DNA of 64,000 bases, from contig NZ_JACHXK010000001.1 in NCBI RefSeq assembly GCF_014192105.1, positions 124,001 to 188,000 on the forward strand, written 5' to 3'. A program made the position numbers and the translations under genes. The notes below the pieces were generated by a model. It ran no database searches. It was not told where the DNA came from and saw nothing but the letters and a program-made list of their open reading frames with translations. Below are positions 1 through 8,457 of the stretch, piece after piece; the first letter of the stretch is position 1, and each line of letters starts with the position of its first letter. Source of the DNA: Paenibacillus phyllosphaerae (GTDB lineage: Bacteria; Bacillota; Bacilli; Paenibacillales; Paenibacillaceae).

Positions 1-1208
1 GCCGATTCAGCCGGGAGAATATTATCCCACCACGTAATGAACGAGTTCCCCGTTTTCATGATTTCCGCAGCGGCTTGGTCAAGTTCGGAAAGCCCTGACG
101 TGTCAATCCCATCCGTATTCCAGCTAGGGAGCCCCGCTCCGGCCTGAAAACCTTTCGTACCGAGCTCCATGCTCAAATAGGTGAGGAATTCAACGGCTTC
201 TTTGGGATATTTGGTGGAGCTGCTCACATAGAAACCATCCTGGCCACCGCCGAAAATTTCGGTGCTCTTGCCTTTGCCGTCCTCGAAGATCGGGAAAGGA
301 ACGACTTGAACTTTGCCTTTAACGGCGGAAGATTCGTCCTCGATCCCGCCATTGACCCAGTTCGCTTGGACCATCATGGCTCCGTTGCCCGCATTGAAAG
401 CACCGAGCATTTCATCGTAGCTCATGCTGAACATGCTGCTGTTGAAGGCGCCGGCCTTTGCCAGTTCTTGCATCTTGGCGGCTGCGGCGACGAAGTCGGG
501 CGTGTTCCACTTGGAAGGATCTTTGAATGCTTCCACTACGGCGTCATTGCCTGCCTGGCGCATCGCGATAAGGTCATACCAATACATGCCCGGCCAACGG
601 TCTTTCTCTCCGATCAGAGCAGGCGTAATACCCGCTTCCTTCAATTTCGATACCGCATCGAGCAGCTCCTGATAGGTCGTCGGGATCTTAGCTCCGGCTT
701 TCTGGAACAGTTCGGTATTCACATAAAGACTCGCGATATGGGTATAGACCGGCAGCGAGTAGATTTTCCCGTTGGTCGTTATGCCCTCCAGCATGCCCGG
801 CGCCATCTTTGCCTTAATGTCGTCCGTCACATAGCTCGTGATGTCCAGCACGTTATCGGACTTGATATAAGGCTGCATAAAGCTGCCGCCGCCCATGCCG
901 TAAAAGACGTCAGGCGCTTCGTTGGCCGCGAGTGCGGTCTTGATTTTGGTCTTATACTGCTCCCCTGTGGTACCCGTCCGTTCAACCTGAATGTTCGGAT
1001 GATCGGCGTTCCATTTCTCAATGATTTCCGGCAGTAACTTGGATGACGGATCGGTGTTGCCGACAGACTGATCCCAGAGCTTCAACTTTATCGTGCCGCT
1101 CCCCCCTGCTTGCGTCTCTCCCTCAGACGGGGACGAGCATGCGGCTAAGCTGCCCGTAAGGCCGAGAGCCAGCACAACCACCATCGATCTTTTTAATAAC
1201 GCTTTCAT
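1..1208 (-). CDS. Extracellular sugar-binding lipoprotein of an ABC transporter (3' end outside window)
   Basis: Solute-binding protein of a carbohydrate ABC importer (family 1 SBP), attached to the outer face of the membrane. The reading frame runs from ATG at 1208 off the left edge, so the C-terminus is missing. The N-terminus MKALLKRS is followed by a hydrophobic stretch and the lipobox LAAC, then a Ser/Gly/Glu linker and the typical SBP start (KLKLWDQS). Further on are SBP-like segments such as APDVFYGMGG and PVYTHIASLYVN. It lies downstream of and in the same direction as the CBM9/esterase gene but has its own promoter element. Permease genes are expected further left. The substrate cannot be read from the sequence; the neighbours suggest a plant-polysaccharide oligosaccharide. 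Confidence 0.88.
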   Translation of the reverse strand, partial: MKALLKRSMVVVLALGLTGSLAACSSPSEGETQAGGSGTIKLKLWDQSVGNTDPSSKLLPEIIEKWNADHPNIQVERTGTTGEQYKTKIKTALAANEAPDVFYGMGGGSFMQPYIKSDNVLDITSYVTDDIKAKMAPGMLEGITTNGKIYSLPVYTHIASLYVNTELFQKAGAKIPTTYQELLDAVSKLKEAGITPALIGEKDRWPGMYWYDLIAMRQAGNDAVVEAFKDPSKWNTPDFVAAAAKMQELAKAGAFNSSMFSMSYDEMLGAFNAGNGAMMVQANWVNGGIEDESSAVKGKVQVVPFPIFEDGKGKSTEIFGGGQDGFYVSSSTKYPKEAVEFLTYLSMELGTKGFQAGAGLPSWNTDGIDTSGLSELDQAAAEIMKTGNSFITWWDNILPAES

Positions 1209-1240
1209 CTTTGAACCTCCCTAGTCATGTTTCTTCACCT

Positions 1241-1308
1241 ATTTTAAGATGGCAGCTGTCTTTACTCCATTCAAAATACGCGCATCAGATTTGAAAATTC
1301 GAACATCT
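1241..1308 (-). promoter_or_regulatory. Promoter with conserved upstream element, copy 1
   Basis: A block at 1261-1308 is repeated almost exactly at 3255-3301 upstream of the esterase gene (about 42 of 47 positions equal, including the first 20, TTTACTCCATTCAAAATACG, on the plus strand). Read on the minus strand, TTGAAT inside the block is followed after 22 bp by TAAAAT (1241-1246), which can serve as -10. The same 22-bp gap is found in the other copy. The gap is too long for a normal -35/-10 pair, which suggests activator-dependent transcription, plausibly by the YesN-type regulator encoded at 3309-4889. Confidence 0.6.
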
Positions 1309-1314
1309 CGCCGC

Positions 1315-1361
1315 ACAAAAAAAGAATAGCCTAACCCCCTGCAGGCAGGAGGTTAAGGCTA
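1315..1361 (-). terminator. Intrinsic terminator after the esterase gene
   Basis: Imperfect hairpin (TAGCCTAACC at 1327-1336 pairing with GGTTAAGGCTA at 1351-1361) followed on the minus strand by a T-rich tract (the A run at 1317-1323). It lies just past the stop of the esterase gene and upstream of the next gene's promoter, so the two genes are separate transcripts. Confidence 0.65.
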
Positions 1362-1379
1362 GCGTCGTTGATGACCTGC

Positions 1380-3197
1380 CTATTGGAACAGGTCCGGCAA
1401 AATGTCATAGATATATTGATTCACCCAATTCCAAGCATGCGTGCCGCCATCGCCCACGATGAAATAGAAATTCCCTTTGTTCGTATCCGAGGAATAAATG
1501 AAGGCATCCGTTAATTGCTTCATGGCATCGATTTGAGGCTTCAAGTTGGGGTAAGCGATATCCAGGTTGCCCGTAGCGCTGAACACATAGTAATCCTTCG
1601 GCTCATAGCCGGAATTTCGGGCGACATTGGCGAGGTATTCCGCCGTTTCCTTTGGTTTGCTGCCCCCGGCCGCCTGGCCCAAGACCCAGCTATCGCCGCT
1701 TAATGGCATATAGTACTTGAAGTAGTCAAGGCCATGGATAAAGGTATACCACGTCGTGACCGAACCCATCGAGAATCCGCCGAAGGCTCGATGCGCTCGG
1801 GATGCTCGTAGATCGTCCAGACTCGCGGATTGGGCATACGTATGATACTTGGTCTCCACGAGCGGAACGATGTTGCCGATTAATTCTTCGTGAAACAATG
1901 CGGTATCGTTCTTTCCGCCATAGAAAGTAGGCGTTACCACAATCATCGGCTCCATATCGCCATTCGCGATCATATTGTCCAGAATCCGCTTCAGTTCTTT
2001 ACTCTGGCCGGGTCCGCCGAAGATCAGATTCTCATTCTCTCCGCCGCCGTGCATGAGGTAGAGAACATTATATTTCTTATTCGAATCGGAAGCGTCATAA
2101 CCGTTAGGCAGATAGACATTCAGTTTTTTATCATCCATGCCGTTCGTTAAGTTGGGAGCTCTGTACGTCAAGCTCTCGATTGTACCCGGTTGATCGCTCT
2201 CTTGCCGGTATTCATCCGGGACAGCCTTGAAATACTTCTCGTTTGCCGCTTCTTCGGTCATTTCCAGCTTACCGATTGCCTCCTTGATCGCAGCGTATTG
2301 GTTATCGAGTTGTTCCTGCGTGGTTGTACCATCGTTGATCATGTTATCGGCGACAACCTTCGTAATCGCATCCGTAACGATATTTGCATTGGTATACAGC
2401 GAGAAATCAAGCTTCAACGTGCTCGTGATGAGATTCATGAGGTCATAAGGATTTAGCCCGCTAACCGCATGCTTGGTCTTGCCGGCAAGCAGGACGTTGC
2501 CGAACTTACTCGTATCATTCCATGCGGTGCCCGTGGAATCGAAAACATTCAGCGTACCGATCCGTTCCGATCCTTTCGCATCATTAACCTGCAGCTCGAG
2601 GCCGAGCACCTTGCCGTTCTCCGGCTTTGTCCGGAGCGCGATTCTTGCTTCGATGACATATCCGCCGTCGACCTTTTTCGCAGAGGTATAAATCCGCTCG
2701 GCAGCTCCATTGTCCACGGATTGGGCATTTTCATAGTTTACGCGAAAATGAAAGTCGTCCACGCCGTATTCTTGCGTCTTGTCATTGTTCTCGTCCATGA
2801 AGAGTTCCGCGGAATCCTGCATATAGGGCGTTCCGGATTGCACGGACAAGTTCTTATCCTTGACTTCCGCAAGAATATATAGCGCGCGTTCATCCCATAA
2901 AGCCTTAAAAGAAGCTGAAGCCTCGGCCTGGCTTGAACCGTGTTTCGGGATAACCGCCGGTGCGCTGCTCCATGCTCGATCGATGGTACCATCAACCACG
3001 GGCGATCCGAAATAGGCCACCATCCTGCCTTGGGAGTCGAATCCATACTTGTCTACCGGTACTTTCGCCGGTCCCTCCGACGGTTTCACAGTTGCTGCAG
3101 GTGCTGCAGATACATCCGACCACGAACCCAGGCCATTCGTAAACATCAAGGCTCCAACGGTTAACATCATACCAACGGGTCGTAACAGCGCTTTCAT
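1380..3197 (-). CDS. Secreted CBM9-like domain plus esterase (feruloyl/acetyl-xylan esterase type)
   Basis: A 605-residue exported protein. Residues 1 to about 32 form a signal peptide ending near VSAAPA. Residues about 50-235 resemble a carbohydrate-binding CBM9/DOMON fold (VVDGTIDRAWSSAP, ALYILAEVKD, DSAELFMDENND). A spacer follows, then an alpha/beta hydrolase of the esterase D/feruloyl esterase type from about 310 to the end. The nucleophile elbow GGFSMGS (GxSxG) and a C-terminal GGTHAWNWVN supplying the catalytic His are visible. It probably removes feruloyl or acetyl groups from hemicellulose outside the cell. ATG at 3197 has AGGAGG-like GGAGGTAG upstream. The gene is downstream of the YesN/YesM pair on the same strand with its own regulated promoter. 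Confidence 0.85.
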   Translation of the reverse strand: MKALLRPVGMMLTVGALMFTNGLGSWSDVSAAPAATVKPSEGPAKVPVDKYGFDSQGRMVAYFGSPVVDGTIDRAWSSAPAVIPKHGSSQAEASASFKALWDERALYILAEVKDKNLSVQSGTPYMQDSAELFMDENNDKTQEYGVDDFHFRVNYENAQSVDNGAAERIYTSAKKVDGGYVIEARIALRTKPENGKVLGLELQVNDAKGSERIGTLNVFDSTGTAWNDTSKFGNVLLAGKTKHAVSGLNPYDLMNLITSTLKLDFSLYTNANIVTDAITKVVADNMINDGTTTQEQLDNQYAAIKEAIGKLEMTEEAANEKYFKAVPDEYRQESDQPGTIESLTYRAPNLTNGMDDKKLNVYLPNGYDASDSNKKYNVLYLMHGGGENENLIFGGPGQSKELKRILDNMIANGDMEPMIVVTPTFYGGKNDTALFHEELIGNIVPLVETKYHTYAQSASLDDLRASRAHRAFGGFSMGSVTTWYTFIHGLDYFKYYMPLSGDSWVLGQAAGGSKPKETAEYLANVARNSGYEPKDYYVFSATGNLDIAYPNLKPQIDAMKQLTDAFIYSSDTNKGNFYFIVGDGGTHAWNWVNQYIYDILPDLFQ

Positions 3198-3234
3198 TTT
3201 CTACCTCCTCAGTAAAATGGTTAATTCACCTCCA

Positions 3235-3301
3235 ATTTTAGGGAAGAACCCGCATTTACTCCATTCAAAATACGTGCATCCGCTTTCAAAATTCGAACAT
3301 C
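3235..3301 (-). promoter_or_regulatory. Promoter with conserved upstream element, copy 2
   Basis: Second copy of the element described at 1261-1308, here at 3255-3301. The candidate -10 TAAAAT is at 3235-3240, again exactly 22 bp from the TTGAAT in the element. Only about 5 of 47 positions differ between copies, while the DNA between element and start codon is diverged. The element ends 8 bp from the stop codon of the response regulator gene. Confidence 0.6.
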
Positions 3302-3308
3302 CAACCTT

Positions 3309-4889
3309 TTATCCTCTCAGGTTTCGGTATTCGTTGACGGACCGCCCAATATTCTTCTTGAAGAGAATGCTGAAATAATGGGGATCCGTGATTCCTACCT
3401 TTTCCCCCACCTCGTAGCCTCTTAAGTCCGTCTTTTTCAGCAAGGCCTCGGCCTTTTTCATGCGCAGATTCGTCAGATACTCCACAAAGGTCTGCCCCGT
3501 TTCCTTTTTCATCAGCCTGCCCAAATGCCCTGGACTGACGAAGAATGCTGCAGAGGCGCTGGCCAAGCCCAGCTTGGGATCACTCATGTTCTCCTCCAGA
3601 TACGCCTTCATGCGGCTAATCAAGTTGCCCTCTTTGGCTTCATTTTTGGCATAGACGGTGCTTGCAAGCTGACCGACGTAATTCTCTAATGCGGTTTTGA
3701 ACTCGGGCAGATTATCCGCGGTCAGTACCGTATCGAGCGTCTCCTTATGAAACGCGTAATCATGCTCGACTTGCTGTTCGATCGCCGCATGCTGGCATGC
3801 CGTGATGATATCCATCGCCGCCATGCGGAATTGAGAAACGCCGGAGAACGAGACATCGAAGATATCGCGCATGACCCCAAGCGCGCGTTCAGACGATCCG
3901 ACGCTGACATCGAACTGTAATTGCTTGAGAAGTTCCGGGTTGGAACGATACGGACTCCCACCGTTATCGACGATGTCTTCAAAGCATACGACCTGATTGT
4001 GGCCGACGAAGGTTTTGTACTGAAGCGCACGGGCTGCCTCCTGATAGCCCAGGCTCATCTCCTGCGCCTTATGATGGGTACGACCGATCCCAATGTTGAC
4101 GACGCAGCGGCAGGAATGGAGGAGATTGGATTGCAGCCGTACGCACTCGCTTACGAAATCAGCGTCCCGATCCATGGCAATAACGACGATGTGGTTTCGG
4201 GCATCCGATAACATGAAGACGCCGGAGTCGTCCTGGAAGAAGGCGTTGGCTCTGTTCTTGCCTTCCATCTGCAATAAGAGCAGCTGTTCCTCGGACATTG
4301 TCTCCGAGATCGGGCTAATCTCGATAACAGCCATTTGAAACGAGCTCGCTTGGTGTAGCGGAAACCCGAAATAAGCCGCCTTTTCCTGAATTTCTTCCAG
4401 AGAGAGGGCGCCGGTTATCCATTGGATCAGAAATTTTTCCTTCAGAAACGGAAAATTCCGCTCCAAGTCTTCCTTCAGTCGCTTCAGCTCATGATCGCGC
4501 ATACGCTCTTCTTCGATTTTGCGTTTAAGCTTATCCGTTACCTGGAGCAATTCCGCGGCGCGAATAGGCTTTAGGATGAAGTCCGAAATCCCGAGTTGGA
4601 TGCTCTTGCGTGCGTATTCGAACTCGTCATGCCCGGTGACGATCACGATTTTGATATGCGGATACTTCGCCAGGACCATGCCGCTGAATTCGATCCCATT
4701 CATCGAGGGCATATAAATATCGGTCAAAATAATGTCCGGTCGCCATTGATCCACCAGATCTAACGCTTCATGCGCACTCGCTGCTTCGCCTACAATCGTC
4801 ATTCCCCGGCCTTCCCAGTCCATGCGCATCTTGATCAAATTCCGGATGAGATATTCGTCGTCCACGATCAGAACCTTCAGCTTGTCCAT
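3309..4889 (-). CDS. YesN-type response regulator with AraC DNA-binding domain
   Basis: A 526-residue cytoplasmic two-component regulator. The receiver domain is at 1-120, with acidic patch VDDEY, phospho-acceptor Asp about 55 (IILTDIYMP) and Lys in FILKPI. A long middle region with predicted helices follows, then two AraC helix-turn-helix motifs at about 430-526 (LGLASASAAFFVSPGHLGRL; KVGITDPHYFSILFKK). ATG at 4889 is chosen because the receiver domain begins there. It overlaps the upstream kinase gene by 13 bp, showing translational coupling. Homologues control sugar ABC operons. The likely targets are the two genes to the left that carry the shared promoter element. Confidence 0.93.
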   Translation of the reverse strand: MDKLKVLIVDDEYLIRNLIKMRMDWEGRGMTIVGEAASAHEALDLVDQWRPDIILTDIYMPSMNGIEFSGMVLAKYPHIKIVIVTGHDEFEYARKSIQLGISDFILKPIRAAELLQVTDKLKRKIEEERMRDHELKRLKEDLERNFPFLKEKFLIQWITGALSLEEIQEKAAYFGFPLHQASSFQMAVIEISPISETMSEEQLLLLQMEGKNRANAFFQDDSGVFMLSDARNHIVVIAMDRDADFVSECVRLQSNLLHSCRCVVNIGIGRTHHKAQEMSLGYQEAARALQYKTFVGHNQVVCFEDIVDNGGSPYRSNPELLKQLQFDVSVGSSERALGVMRDIFDVSFSGVSQFRMAAMDIITACQHAAIEQQVEHDYAFHKETLDTVLTADNLPEFKTALENYVGQLASTVYAKNEAKEGNLISRMKAYLEENMSDPKLGLASASAAFFVSPGHLGRLMKKETGQTFVEYLTNLRMKKAEALLKKTDLRGYEVGEKVGITDPHYFSILFKKNIGRSVNEYRNLRG

Positions 4890-6700
4890 GATGTATCCCC
4901 TCCCAACGGTATGAATAAAGCGATAACCGTTCCTTTGCCCGGTTCGCTTTCGATTTTGAAACTGCTTCGGTCGCCGTAAAAGATACGCAGACGTTCCAAG
5001 GTCCCCCACAAGCCAAAGCTCTCGATCTGCCCTTTTCCCTCCGGGCGAACAATTCGCGCGACTTCTTCTTCCGACATGCCTATGCCATCGTCGGCAACCG
5101 ATATTCTCAACATCCCGTCCGCGTGATGCGCGCTGATTCGAATTGTCCCCTTCATTCCTTTGGACCTTATGCCGTGATACAGCGAATTCTCGACCAACGG
5201 CTGCAAAACCAGCTTTAGAATTTTGTGCGGGCAGCAGCTTTCGTCCACGTCGTATTCGACCTCGAAAATATCCTGATAGCGTGCTTTTTGGATTTTCAAG
5301 TAGTTGCGCACCATATCGATCTCTTCGCCGATCGTGATGATATCGCGTCCTTTGCTGACGCTCATGCGGTAGTAGCTGCCCAGCGCTTCCAGCAGGTCGC
5401 ATACCTGATCGTTCAACCCCGACATCGCCAAGGAAGTAATGGAGTCGAGCGTATTATATAAAAAATGCGGCTTGATTTGCGCTTGCAGCGTATTGAGTTC
5501 CGCCTTGCGAATCGTCTTCTGCTCTTCGATAATCCGCTTCAGCAATTGATCGATTTGTTCAATCATGTTGTTGTAGCCAATGAACAGCTGTTCGAATTCG
5601 TAGCTGCTCGTCGCAGCGGGCACTTTCCGAAGACTGCCGCTTTGGGCTTTTTTCATGGATCGCAACAGTTGATGAATGGGATGAATAATGCTGCGCGAGA
5701 TAATGAATGAGGTCACGAAGAAAACGACGCCATTGATAATGAGCAGCATAAGCGCTAATAGGACAAGTGATTTATTGACTGTGCGGAATAAATTGTGGGG
5801 CGTTACGCTCACGAACTTCCAGTTGAAACTCCCTTCCGATAGAAAAGAGACCGTATAGGTCTGGGAATCGGACTTCACGGAAAGGTTGCCCGCCGCTTGC
5901 TGCAGTAAGGTTTGATTGAGCAACTGCTCGTCTGACGCCATGATCTGCTTCATAAGGGCGAAACGATCATCATCCGTCGAATTAGCGGCAATGATCTGGT
6001 TATTCTCGTCCAGAATCGCGATTTGCAGAGCATTTTGATTCGGGAGATTGGCATACGCCTGTACGAAAGCCTCACCCTTGATATTGATGACCAGCACCCC
6101 GAGAGGCGACGTGTCGTCCATGTCCCGAATCAATCGGATAAAGGATACAAAATTGCTATCGGAGCTTTCGGTGAACGCCCCGCTCCCATTTAATCGCAGA
6201 ATGTACTTCCCCTTCTCGGCTACCACCTGCGAATACCATTCCGCGTCATGGACGTTCGCTCTCGCAAAAGTCGGGGATTGCTGGGTTCCGACGGAAAAAC
6301 GATTTCCCGAGTTATCGAATATGTAGACGGAATCGATGATCGGAACCGCTTGCATGAGATTATTCAAATACATACTGACTTTGGACTGGGTTTGCAAATC
6401 GGCATACACATTCCCCTGTCTAAGCAAGTTCTGCAAGTTGTCATCCGAAAATATCATCTTGGAATAGTTGTTCACGTTACCCACCATCAAATCCACGTTT
6501 GTTTGGATGGAGGTAAGCGTTTGCAAAGAGGCTTCGTTAAGTTTGTTCTGGGCGGAATTCGTGGATATTTTGTTGAATACGACATAGCTGAAAGCCACCG
6601 AAAGCAAGATCACCAAAAAATAGTAAAATGGGATTTTTAGCGCCAATTTTTTCGGCCGGCCGCGAATGGAAGATCTCATGTATTTCACCGTTCGTAGCAC
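4877..6700 (-). CDS. YesM-type sensor histidine kinase
   Basis: A 607-residue membrane sensor kinase. A first transmembrane segment lies at about 25-47, then an extracellular Cache-like region to about 305, and a second transmembrane segment at about 307-330. HAMP, His_kinase and HATPase_c domains follow. The phosphorylation motif QAQIKPHFLYNTL places the His near residue 411, and the ATP-binding motif DDGIGMS is near the C-terminus. It overlaps its partner regulator by 13 bp. It is divergent from a second, paralogous pair starting at 6881. An internal ATG seven codons in (MRSSIRG, 6679) is an alternative start. It probably senses an extracellular oligosaccharide, directly or through the binding protein. 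Confidence 0.93.
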   Translation of the reverse strand: MLRTVKYMRSSIRGRPKKLALKIPFYYFLVILLSVAFSYVVFNKISTNSAQNKLNEASLQTLTSIQTNVDLMVGNVNNYSKMIFSDDNLQNLLRQGNVYADLQTQSKVSMYLNNLMQAVPIIDSVYIFDNSGNRFSVGTQQSPTFARANVHDAEWYSQVVAEKGKYILRLNGSGAFTESSDSNFVSFIRLIRDMDDTSPLGVLVINIKGEAFVQAYANLPNQNALQIAILDENNQIIAANSTDDDRFALMKQIMASDEQLLNQTLLQQAAGNLSVKSDSQTYTVSFLSEGSFNWKFVSVTPHNLFRTVNKSLVLLALMLLIINGVVFFVTSFIISRSIIHPIHQLLRSMKKAQSGSLRKVPAATSSYEFEQLFIGYNNMIEQIDQLLKRIIEEQKTIRKAELNTLQAQIKPHFLYNTLDSITSLAMSGLNDQVCDLLEALGSYYRMSVSKGRDIITIGEEIDMVRNYLKIQKARYQDIFEVEYDVDESCCPHKILKLVLQPLVENSLYHGIRSKGMKGTIRISAHHADGMLRISVADDGIGMSEEEVARIVRPEGKGQIESFGLWGTLERLRIFYGDRSSFKIESEPGKGTVIALFIPLGGDTSWTS

Positions 6701-6822
6701 TGGAGCACCTCCATTTTATCGATAAAACGCTAGATATCATATATACCATACCTAAATGCCCGCTAACTAGCCTAGGAAACTTACATCCTACTGTTTGGAT
6801 TCTTAGGAGTTGATTAACAACA

Positions 6823-6851
6823 TTGTTCCATGAAGGGAATCCAAGTATAAT
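6823..6851 (+). promoter_or_regulatory. Sigma-A type promoter for the rightward two-component pair
   Basis: TTGTTC at 6823-6828 and a perfect TATAAT at 6846-6851 with a 17-bp spacer, 29 bp ahead of the ATG at 6881. A GAGGAGG ribosome site lies between. The 180-bp gap also holds the start region of the leftward kinase gene. Confidence 0.65.
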
Positions 6852-6880
6852 ACCTTTACCGAATCCGAGGAGGAAGGCTC

Positions 6881-8446
6881 ATGCATAAGGTACTGATTGT
6901 CGATGATGAGATTTTTGTGCGCAAAGGCTTGATTAATCTAATCGATTGGCCGTCGCTGCAATTCGAAATATGCGGCGAAGCGGAGAACGGAGCACAGGCG
7001 TTAACCCTTATCCAACAACGATCCCCGGATCTGGTCATCGTAGATATCCGAATGCCCGTGCTTGACGGTCTGGAACTAATCCGACAGGTGATTGCACAAG
7101 GTGGCCATCAGCCGTTATTTATCATACTGAGCGGGTACCCTGATTTCTCGTATGCGCAGCAAGCCTTTCGTTACAATGTGTCCGACTATATTCTGAAGCC
7201 GGTTAATGAACAGGAGATCGCAGCGACCCTCAAAAGAATCGCGACTACGCTGAATCAGAAACAACTTCTATCGATGACAAGAGAAAAGCCGCTTGTCGAG
7301 ATCATTATCGAAAGCTTGGTCCAGGCCGAACCCGAAGAACAGGTGATGACGCAAATTGCGCACACGCTCGAGCTTCCTCTGACCTCTTCCTATTCGTATG
7401 TCATTGCAGAAATCCAGGACAAGCTCCCTCACAGGGAGATTGACTATATGCAACCGTTGCAAAGTTTGCTCCAGCGATTTTTCCATCTCGAAGGGCAACC
7501 TCTACTCATCCATGTACGCGCGTACAATCAATATGGCTTTATCGTGCCGCCATTGTGGCAAGACGAGCATTACGGCTCTGAACGGATGGGTTACATGAAG
7601 CTTCATCAGTGCTTGGAAGACCATTTATCGACGGAAATCGCTTTGTTTGCCGGTCATAAGGTCGATCAATTGAAGAAAATCGTTCACTCCCGCACCAGCG
7701 CCGACGAATGCTTGAAATACCGTTTTGCCGTCGGTTTTAATGGCGTATTCATGGCGGCGGAGCTGTTAGATCAGCCTCTCTATTATTACGATGTCGATGA
7801 AGAACTGCATAGCAAGCTGATCTATGAGGTTGAAGCCAATCATAAGGAAGGATACAACGGCGCGATCGATGCGATCTTCCTTGCCTTTAAGGAACGGTAT
7901 TTCACTCCCGGCGCGGTTGCGAATACCGTAAGGCGAAGCATGATTGCCACGATTAACATTATTCGGCAGCTGGAAGGCAACGAAGAGGATCTCGCATGGT
8001 TGCAAGAACTCATGAATTGGCAGACTAAATATCGTAATTTGGACCAACTAAGGTCTGTTTTCACGAACTTCATCGCGGAAGCCGCAGCATATATCGCCAA
8101 GCAGCGCGGGGAAAAAAGCAATGGCAGTATTGAAAAAGTCAAAAAATATATCGATGGCCATTTCAGGGAAAACATCTACCTGAAGGGCATTGCCGCCGAA
8201 TTCCATATGAACCCGATCTATCTTGGCCAGCTGTTCCGCAAAAATTACGGGATGTACTTCAATGAATACCTGTTGACGCTTCGCATCGAGGAAGCGAAAC
8301 GTCTGCTGCGGCAAACGAAAAAACGCATGTACGAAATCGCCGAGCTCGTCGGCTTCCAGAACGCGGATTATTTCGCCACCCAATTCGAGAAGCTGGAGAA
8401 AATGAAGCCGTCGGATTATCGCAATAAAATGATCGATCCATCCTAA
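6881..8446 (+). CDS. YesN-type response regulator with AraC DNA-binding domain (second pair)
   Basis: A 521-residue response regulator. The receiver domain is at 1-120 (VDDEIFV, phospho-acceptor Asp in LVIVDIRMP at about 55, Lys in YILKPVN). A variable middle region is followed by an AraC double helix-turn-helix at about 415-521 (YLKGIAAEFHMNPIYLGQLF; AELVGFQNADYFATQFEK). Its AAGGAGG-linked neighbour starts 11 bp after the stop codon, so the pair is an operon. It is paralogous in layout to the leftward pair but clearly diverged in sequence. It most likely controls the binding protein, permeases and GH43 gene that follow. Confidence 0.93.
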   Translation: MHKVLIVDDEIFVRKGLINLIDWPSLQFEICGEAENGAQALTLIQQRSPDLVIVDIRMPVLDGLELIRQVIAQGGHQPLFIILSGYPDFSYAQQAFRYNVSDYILKPVNEQEIAATLKRIATTLNQKQLLSMTREKPLVEIIIESLVQAEPEEQVMTQIAHTLELPLTSSYSYVIAEIQDKLPHREIDYMQPLQSLLQRFFHLEGQPLLIHVRAYNQYGFIVPPLWQDEHYGSERMGYMKLHQCLEDHLSTEIALFAGHKVDQLKKIVHSRTSADECLKYRFAVGFNGVFMAAELLDQPLYYYDVDEELHSKLIYEVEANHKEGYNGAIDAIFLAFKERYFTPGAVANTVRRSMIATINIIRQLEGNEEDLAWLQELMNWQTKYRNLDQLRSVFTNFIAEAAAYIAKQRGEKSNGSIEKVKKYIDGHFRENIYLKGIAAEFHMNPIYLGQLFRKNYGMYFNEYLLTLRIEEAKRLLRQTKKRMYEIAELVGFQNADYFATQFEKLEKMKPSDYRNKMIDPS

Positions 8447-8457
8447 GGAGGTCCGTC

